Positions 26,670 through 31,027 of a stretch of DNA of 31,027 bases are shown here, piece by piece. The translations under genes were made by a program, and so were the position numbers. Origin of the DNA: a bacterium MnTg04 (GTDB taxonomy: Bacteria > Pseudomonadota > Gammaproteobacteria > Steroidobacterales > MnTg04); NCBI GenBank assembly GCA_008975185.1, contig BFAU01000082.1, positions 1 through 31,027 on the forward strand. Reading direction: 5' to 3'. Positions within the stretch are counted from its first letter, which is position 1. The number at the start of each line of letters is the position of its first letter. The notes beneath the pieces are model-generated. The model had not been told where the DNA came from and did not search any database. It saw only the letters and a program-made list of their open reading frames with translations.

Positions 26670-26850
26670 TGTCAGCCTGGGAGTCTGCGCGGCAGAAAGT
26701 ATTCCTACTGCGAAAGCGCCACAGCGGTCCATTTTTCCGATCTTTTTCGTTGCGTAGCCCCGCTATGCGCCTCAAAAGATCGAAAAACTGTCCTCGCTGT
26801 GCCACTTTCTCGCTACGGATATTTCTACCGCGCAGACTCCCAGGCTGACA
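26670..26850. repeat. 181-bp near-palindromic element, candidate MITE or dispersed hairpin repeat
   Basis: The ends are inverted copies: of the first 29 bases (TGTCAGCCTGGGAGTCTGCG and on) 28 are matched at the other end, the exception being a G-U-type change. The arms stay alignable with small mismatches and gaps to the middle, where GCGTAGC-CCC-GCTATGC forms the tip near 26760. Shared inner blocks are CACAGCG and GATCTTTT. Pairing stops at 26669/26851. No transposase, no credible gene and no obvious target-site duplication is seen. It fills most of the 258-bp glmM-tpiA spacer. As RNA it would be one long hairpin that could terminate or process the glmM message. Whether it is repeated in the genome cannot be told from one window. 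Confidence 0.75.
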
Positions 26851-26926
26851 TTTGCTATCGAGCGGTCTCGCGTTTAAGATTGCGCGCGATTTTTAGGTCT
26901 ACGGGCACCGTTCACGGATTAAAAAT

Positions 26927-27679
26927 ATGAGAAAAGCATTTGTTGCCGGGAACTGGAAAATGCACGGTTCACGCCATGAAAATCAACAACTTATCGCCGA
27001 TCTGATCGATAAGCTGCCGGCCCAGCTCACCTGCGAAGTCCTCGTTTGCACGCCGTTCGTGTATTTGCAGGAAATCGAGCGCCAAATCCGGGACAGCGGC
27101 ATTCTATTGGGCGGACAAAGCGTTTGCGCCGACGCGGCAGGTCCGTTTACCGGTGAAATTTCCGCCGAGATGCTGGCGGACGTGGGCTGCAGTCACGTCA
27201 TTGTCGGTCATTCGGAGAGGCGCGCGCTGTACCATGAAGACGATGCGCTGGTCGCCAGGAAATTCGTTGCGGCTCAGCAGGGCAACCTCGTTCCGATACT
27301 CTGTGTCGGCGAGTTTCTGGCTGAAAGAGAGGCCGGGCAGACCTTTACCGTCGTCGGCCGGCAACTCGATGCGGTCCTGGATGTGGCAGGGATAGAAGCG
27401 TTTGGAAATGCGATTGTCGCATATGAACCGGTTTGGGCCATCGGCACCGGTTTGACCGCGACACCAGGGCAGGCGCAGGAAGTTCACGGGTTTATCCGTG
27501 AGCGGCTGGTCGCTCAGGATGCTACAATTGGCGGTTCCGTACGCCTGCTTTACGGGGGCAGCGTCAAGGCCGCCAATGCGGCGGAACTGTTTGCCGAGGA
27601 GGACGTGGACGGCGGTCTCGTCGGTGGCGCATCGTTGAAGAGTGACGAGTTCGCGAAGATTTGTGTCGCGGCCGGTTGA
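26927..27679 (+). CDS. tpiA: Triose-phosphate isomerase
   Basis: A 250-residue TIM barrel that interconverts dihydroxyacetone phosphate and glyceraldehyde-3-phosphate. Catalytic residues are in place: N9 and K11 in GNWKMHG, H95 in VIVGHSERR, and E167 in AYEPVWAIGTG; the phosphate loop is LLYGGSVKAANA. ATG at 26927 lies 76 bases after the palindromic element, so its promoter should lie between the two or further upstream. No good promoter is obvious. secG follows after 21 bases. Confidence 0.98.
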   Translation: MRKAFVAGNWKMHGSRHENQQLIADLIDKLPAQLTCEVLVCTPFVYLQEIERQIRDSGILLGGQSVCADAAGPFTGEISAEMLADVGCSHVIVGHSERRALYHEDDALVARKFVAAQQGNLVPILCVGEFLAEREAGQTFTVVGRQLDAVLDVAGIEAFGNAIVAYEPVWAIGTGLTATPGQAQEVHGFIRERLVAQDATIGGSVRLLYGGSVKAANAAELFAEEDVDGGLVGGASLKSDEFAKICVAAG

Positions 27680-27700
27680 ATTCGAAATTAGAGAGACATC

Positions 27701-28105
27701 ATGCTACAGAATGGAATACTGATACTTCATGTTTTCGTTGCGGCCAGCCTCATCAGCCTGGTTTTGCTGCAAAGAGGAAAAGGGGCGGAAGCCGGCGCAG
27801 CGTTCGGAGCCGGGGCGTCCGGGACCGTGTTTGGCGCGCAGGGCTCGGCCAATTTCCTGTCGCACACGACAGCGGTGTTGGCGGCAGTGTTTTTTATGAC
27901 CAGCCTGACACTTGCCTATTTCAGCAGTCAGACGACTGAGCCGCTCAGTATCCTCGAGCAGGAGATATCGTCCGAGCGAGCACTGTCTGATGAGCCGGTG
28001 GAAATGTTTCCGGTGGAGCAGCCCGGCGACAGCCTGCCTGCGCTGCCGGAGATGGAAGATGGCGAAGCAGCGCCGGTGCCTCCCGACCCCGAGGACGCCG
28101 GTTAA
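27701..28105 (+). CDS. secG: Preprotein translocase subunit SecG
   Basis: A 134-residue small membrane protein of the SecYEG channel. Two membrane helices (about 4-23 and 52-72) flank the conserved loop LLQRGKGAEAGAAFGAGASGTVFG. A long acidic and proline-rich cytoplasmic or periplasmic tail, about 55 residues, follows; such tails are common and poorly conserved. ATG at 27701 has GAGAG seven bases upstream. The tpiA-secG-tRNA-Leu order is widespread in gammaproteobacteria. Confidence 0.95.
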   Translation: MLQNGILILHVFVAASLISLVLLQRGKGAEAGAAFGAGASGTVFGAQGSANFLSHTTAVLAAVFFMTSLTLAYFSSQTTEPLSILEQEISSERALSDEPVEMFPVEQPGDSLPALPEMEDGEAAPVPPDPEDAG

Positions 28106-28119
28106 GAGACTACCCTGCT

Positions 28120-28204
28120 GCCGATGTGGTGGAACTGGTAGACACGCTGTCTTGAGGGGGCAGTGGCGAAAGCCGTGCCGGTTCGAGTCCGGCCATCGGC
28201 ACCA
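28120..28204 (+). tRNA. tRNA-Leu(GAG)
   Basis: 85 nt including an encoded CCA. The acceptor stem pairs GCCGATG with CATCGGC. The D arm is TGGTGGAACTGGTAGACA. The anticodon stem CTGTC/GGCAG holds the loop with GAG at 28154-28156. A class II variable arm (TGGCGAAAGCC) and the T arm GGTTCGAGTCC follow. It reads CUC and CUU. It lies 14 bases after secG and is probably processed from that transcript. Confidence 0.97.
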
Positions 28205-28227
28205 AGCAGGGACTTACCGAAATATCA

Positions 28228-28255
28228 TTGCCTGAACGCTGTGGCCTGTTAAAAT
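28228..28255 (+). promoter_or_regulatory. Candidate σ70 promoter of the nuo operon
   Basis: TTGCCT (28228-28233) and TAAAAT (28250-28255) are 16 bases apart, between the tRNA and nuoA. The -10 box matches five of six, the -35 four of six. The leader to nuoA would be about 60 bases. Confidence 0.5.
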
Positions 28256-28320
28256 CTGGTAGCCGGGAAAGCCTTTGGCTTGAACGGCAGACTAGGACAC
28301 CAAATTGAGGAAATCCTTGC

Positions 28321-28677
28321 ATGCTGGCGAATTATCTTCCGGTTCTGATTTTTCTGGCGATAGCTGGCGGTCTGGGAGTATTGCTGCTGTTGCTGGGGTT
28401 TCTCCTCGGGCCGCACCGGCCGGATTCTGAAAAGCTGTCCCCGTACGAATGCGGTTTCGAAGCATTCGAAGATTCACGCATGAAATTCGATGTTCGCTAT
28501 TACCTGGTTGCCATTCTTTTTATTATTTTCGACCTTGAAATAGCTTTCTTTTTCCCTTGGGCGGTAAGCCTGGATAAGGTCGGCTTGTTTGGACTCGCTT
28601 CGATGGGCGTGTTCTTGTTTCTCCTGACCATCGGTTTCATCTACGAGTGGAAAAAAGGTGCGCTGGAATGGGATTAG
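28321..28677 (+). CDS. nuoA: NADH-quinone oxidoreductase subunit A
   Basis: A 118-residue membrane subunit of complex I with three helices (about 7-29, 62-82 and 88-110). The conserved loop after the first helix reads KLSPYECGFEAFEDSRMKFDVRYY-like (outline), with the invariant YECG near residue 41. ATG at 28321 has AGGA about ten bases upstream. First gene of the nuo operon; its end overlaps nuoB by ten bases. Confidence 0.97.
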   Translation: MLANYLPVLIFLAIAGGLGVLLLLLGFLLGPHRPDSEKLSPYECGFEAFEDSRMKFDVRYYLVAILFIIFDLEIAFFFPWAVSLDKVGLFGLASMGVFLFLLTIGFIYEWKKGALEWD

Positions 28678-29174
28678 AATCTGGCGCCCTTGCCACAGGC
28701 CTGGAGCAAGACCTGCAAAACCACGGTTGGGTTACCACCAGCCTAGACGCGGTCGTGAACTGGGCACGTACCGGTTCGCTGTGGCCGGTCACTTTCGGCC
28801 TGGCGTGCTGCGCGATTGAAATGATGCATGCCGGGGCCGCACGATACGATCTGGACCGTTTTGGCGTCATATTTCGCGGCAGCCCCCGTCAGGCCGATCT
28901 GATGATTGTTGCCGGTACCCTGGTCAACAAGATGGCGCCGGCCCTGCGCAAGGTTTACGACCAGATGGCTGAGCCGCGCTGGGTGATTTCCATGGGCTCG
29001 TGCGCGAATGGCGGTGGTTATTATCATTATTCCTATTCGGTCGTCAGGGGTTGCGATCGAATCATTCCCGTTGATGTTTATGTGCCGGGCTGCCCGCCGA
29101 CGGCCGAGGCGCTGATTTATGGAATTCTGCAACTTCAGAACAAAATCAGACGTACGAATACTATTGCCCGGTAA
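28668..29174 (+). CDS. nuoB: NADH-quinone oxidoreductase subunit B
   Basis: A 168-residue peripheral-arm subunit that holds the terminal iron-sulfur cluster N2, the electron donor to quinone. The four ligands are visible: the tandem C47-C48 in FGLACCAIEMM, C112 in SMGSCANGGGYY, and C142 in YVPGCPPTAEAL. ATG at 28668 lies inside the end of nuoA and gives the usual N terminus; AAGG is about ten bases ahead. An earlier in-frame ATG would only add residues within nuoA. Confidence 0.98.
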   Translation: MGLESGALATGLEQDLQNHGWVTTSLDAVVNWARTGSLWPVTFGLACCAIEMMHAGAARYDLDRFGVIFRGSPRQADLMIVAGTLVNKMAPALRKVYDQMAEPRWVISMGSCANGGGYYHYSYSVVRGCDRIIPVDVYVPGCPPTAEALIYGILQLQNKIRRTNTIAR

Positions 29175-29188
29175 GGCCAGCAACAAGA

Positions 29189-29902
29189 ATGAACAGGAAA
29201 ACCGCCTCTCTCATCGATAATGCTGAGCAAAAATTCGGTGACCGGATTTTACGGGTCGAATCGTCGACCGGGGAAGCGGTGTTCGAGGTCGAGCCTGAAA
29301 ATCTCCTGGATGTCTGCCAGGTTCTCCGCGATGAGGGTCCGTTTTCTTTTGACACCTTGATCGATGTCTGTGGCGTGGATTACCTGGATTACGGAAGTAT
29401 CGAATGGCAAACGAACGAAGCGACCGAGTCCGGGTTCAGCCGGGGGGTTGAAAGCAACACCGGTACGGAGCTGCGCAAGGTAAAAACCCGGTATCAGCCG
29501 CCGAGGCGGTTCGCCGTGGTTTACCACCTGTTATCGGTGGAACGAAATCACAGGCTCCGGCTTAGGGCTTTTCCGCGCGATGAGGCAACTCCGGTTATTG
29601 ATTCGGTGTACACGATCTGGAATTCCGCCGATTGGTTTGAGCGCGAGGCTTTCGACTTGTTCGGGATTTTGTTCGACGGGCATCCGGATCTGCGGCGGAT
29701 TCTCACCGATTACGGCTTCATCGGCCACCCCTTCAGGAAGGATTTTCCGCTGATCGGCAATGTCGAGGTTCGTTACGATCCCGAGCTTGGCCGGGTTGCG
29801 TACGAGCCGGTGACTATAGAGCCACGCACGCTGGTACCGAAGGTTATCCGCCATGACGACCGGTTTGCGTCGCTCCGGGAAAAAGAGCAAGGCGATGACT
29901 GA
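29189..29902 (+). CDS. nuoC: NADH-quinone oxidoreductase subunit C
   Basis: A 237-residue peripheral-arm subunit, separate from NuoD (in E. coli the two are fused). The family signature lies in SADWFEREAFDLFGILFDGHPDLRRI-like sequence (outline), followed by GHPFRKDFPLIG. Upstream are FAVVYHLLS and LRLRAFP, the central strands. ATG at 29189 is 14 bases after the nuoB stop. It ends overlapping nuoD by eight bases. Confidence 0.97.
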   Translation: MNRKTASLIDNAEQKFGDRILRVESSTGEAVFEVEPENLLDVCQVLRDEGPFSFDTLIDVCGVDYLDYGSIEWQTNEATESGFSRGVESNTGTELRKVKTRYQPPRRFAVVYHLLSVERNHRLRLRAFPRDEATPVIDSVYTIWNSADWFEREAFDLFGILFDGHPDLRRILTDYGFIGHPFRKDFPLIGNVEVRYDPELGRVAYEPVTIEPRTLVPKVIRHDDRFASLREKEQGDD

Positions 29903-31027
29903 TCTCCATAATTTCACGCTGAATTTCGGACCGCAGCACCCGGCCGCGCATGGCGTGCTTCGCCTGGTCCTGGAAATGGATGGCGAGGTCATACTAAAGG
30001 CCGATCCGCATATCGGCCTCCTGCACCGGGCCACCGAAAAACTCGCCGAAAGCAAGCCGTACAACCAGACCATCGGTTATATGGATCGTCTGGACTATGT
30101 ATCGATGATGTGCAACGAGCACGGTTACGTACTGGCGATCGAAAAACTGATGGGCATCACGCCGCCGATACGTGCGCAATATATCCGCGTGATGTTCGAT
30201 GAAGTCACCCGCCTGCTGAATCACCTGATGTGGCTTGGGACGCACGGGCTCGATATTGGGGCGATGACCATATTCCTGTATTGCTTCCGCGAACGCGAAG
30301 ACTTGATGGATTGTTATGAAGCGGTCTCGGGTACCCGGATGCACGCGAACTACTATCGTCCCGGTGGTGTCTATCGCGATTTGCCGGAGGAAATGCCCCG
30401 TTTCTCGCGCGTTGAAAAAGTCAGAAACGCAAAAGAAGTCAAGCGTCTGAATATGAACCGCGAAGGCTCGATGCTCGATTTCCTCGATTCTTTTTGCGAC
30501 CGGTTTCCGGCTTGCGTCGATGAATACGAGACTTTGCTGACCGATAACAGGATCTGGAAGCAACGGACCGTCAACATCGGTGTTGTTACGCCTGAGCGGG
30601 CCAGGCAACTGGGATTCACCGGCCCCATGCTCAGAGGCTCGGGGGTGGAATGGGACCTGCGCAAGAAACAGCCCTACGAAGTTTACGATCGGGTCGACTT
30701 CGATATACCGGTAGGCGTCAATGGCGATTGTTACGATCGCTACTTGGTCCGGGTGGAGGAAATGCGTCAGTCCAACCAGATCATCAGGCAATGCATAGCC
30801 TGGCTGCGGGAAAATCCCGGCCCGGTCATGATCAGCGACCAAAAGGTTGTGCCGCCGACCCGCGTGGAGATGAAGGACGACATGGAATCGCTGATCCACC
30901 ATTTCAAATTGTTTACCGAGGGTTATTGCGTGCCCGAAGGTGAAGCCTACGCGGCGATCGAACATCCGAAAGGGGAGTTCGGCGTGTACCTGATTTCCGA
31001 TGGCGCGAACAAGCCGTATCGAGTCAA
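29895..31027 (+). CDS. nuoD: NADH-quinone oxidoreductase subunit D, 3' end cut by window
   Basis: 377 codons are present without a stop; the family has about 417, so roughly 40 residues are missing at the right edge. The 49-kDa subunit lines the quinone site. It opens MTDLHNFTLNFGPQHPAAHG, in which the GPQHPAAHG loop carries the conserved quinone-pocket histidines, and continues with GLLHRATEKL, YMDRLDYVSMM and HANYYRPGGV. ATG at 29895 overlaps the end of nuoC, and the frame is open throughout. Confidence 0.97.
   Translation, partial: MTDLHNFTLNFGPQHPAAHGVLRLVLEMDGEVILKADPHIGLLHRATEKLAESKPYNQTIGYMDRLDYVSMMCNEHGYVLAIEKLMGITPPIRAQYIRVMFDEVTRLLNHLMWLGTHGLDIGAMTIFLYCFREREDLMDCYEAVSGTRMHANYYRPGGVYRDLPEEMPRFSRVEKVRNAKEVKRLNMNREGSMLDFLDSFCDRFPACVDEYETLLTDNRIWKQRTVNIGVVTPERARQLGFTGPMLRGSGVEWDLRKKQPYEVYDRVDFDIPVGVNGDCYDRYLVRVEEMRQSNQIIRQCIAWLRENPGPVMISDQKVVPPTRVEMKDDMESLIHHFKLFTEGYCVPEGEAYAAIEHPKGEFGVYLISDGANKPYRV

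Noticed and set aside
26448..26930. A 160-residue plus-strand frame crossing the palindrome
   Set aside because: It overlaps the end of glmM out of frame and otherwise reads the palindromic element; no independent coding evidence.
29994..30965. A 323-residue minus-strand frame at the right end
   Set aside because: It lies opposite nuoD, whose sense frame is open to the window edge and carries all the family motifs.

Overview
The window looks like core chromosome of a gammaproteobacterium, moderately GC-rich by eye. It carries two familiar gammaproteobacterial blocks back to back. One is smpB / ratA-rnfH / bamE / fur / recN-nadK / hrcA-grpE-dnaK-dnaJ. The other is dapB / carAB-greA / yhbY / rlmE-ftsH-folP-glmM-tpiA-secG-tRNA-Leu-nuoABCD. 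The tmRNA tag (A)ANDNNYALAA, σ32-type promoters and a classical Fur fit that placement. No genus can be named from sequence alone; the secG-tRNA-Leu-nuoA junction is a loose argument against enterics and pseudomonads, which have other genes there.

Layout. 1-2357 (minus): the start of a divergent GpsA-like glycerol-3-phosphate dehydrogenase and, upstream of it, a GAF-GGDEF-EAL protein whose GGDEF signature is degenerate while the EAL catalytic residues are kept. 2358-3262: the accessory patch, a palindrome-rich spacer and a BrnT/BrnA-type toxin-antitoxin pair ending against the 3' end of ssrA. 3270-4170 (minus): ssrA (tmRNA) and smpB, the two parts of the trans-translation system side by side. 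4324-7418: an NSS-family sodium symporter, ratA, rnfH, bamE (minus) and fur. 7423-10006 (minus): recN and nadK. 10144-15952: hrcA, grpE, dnaK, dnaJ, dapB; good σ32 promoters sit on the stop codons of hrcA and grpE. 15953-16185: a carAB promoter followed by a long leader with two strong hairpins. 16186-21573: carA, carB, greA and a DUF4149-type membrane protein. 21562-28204: yhbY (minus), then rlmE, ftsH, folP, glmM, a 181-bp palindromic element, tpiA, secG and tRNA-Leu(GAG). 28321-31027: start of the complex I operon, nuoA-nuoB-nuoC-nuoD, with nuoD cut by the window edge.

The genes group into protein quality control (SmpB/tmRNA, HrcA-GrpE-DnaK-DnaJ, FtsH), envelope and secretion (BamE, SecG, GlmM), RNA and ribosome work (RlmE, YhbY, GreA), central biosynthesis (DapB, CarAB, FolP, NadK, TpiA) and respiration (Nuo). 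I found no large new gene system. The most unusual items are non-coding: the 181-bp near-palindrome between glmM and tpiA (26670-26850), which looks like a MITE or other dispersed hairpin repeat, and the structured carAB leader. The toxin-antitoxin pair at the ssrA 3' end is the clearest sign of acquired DNA.
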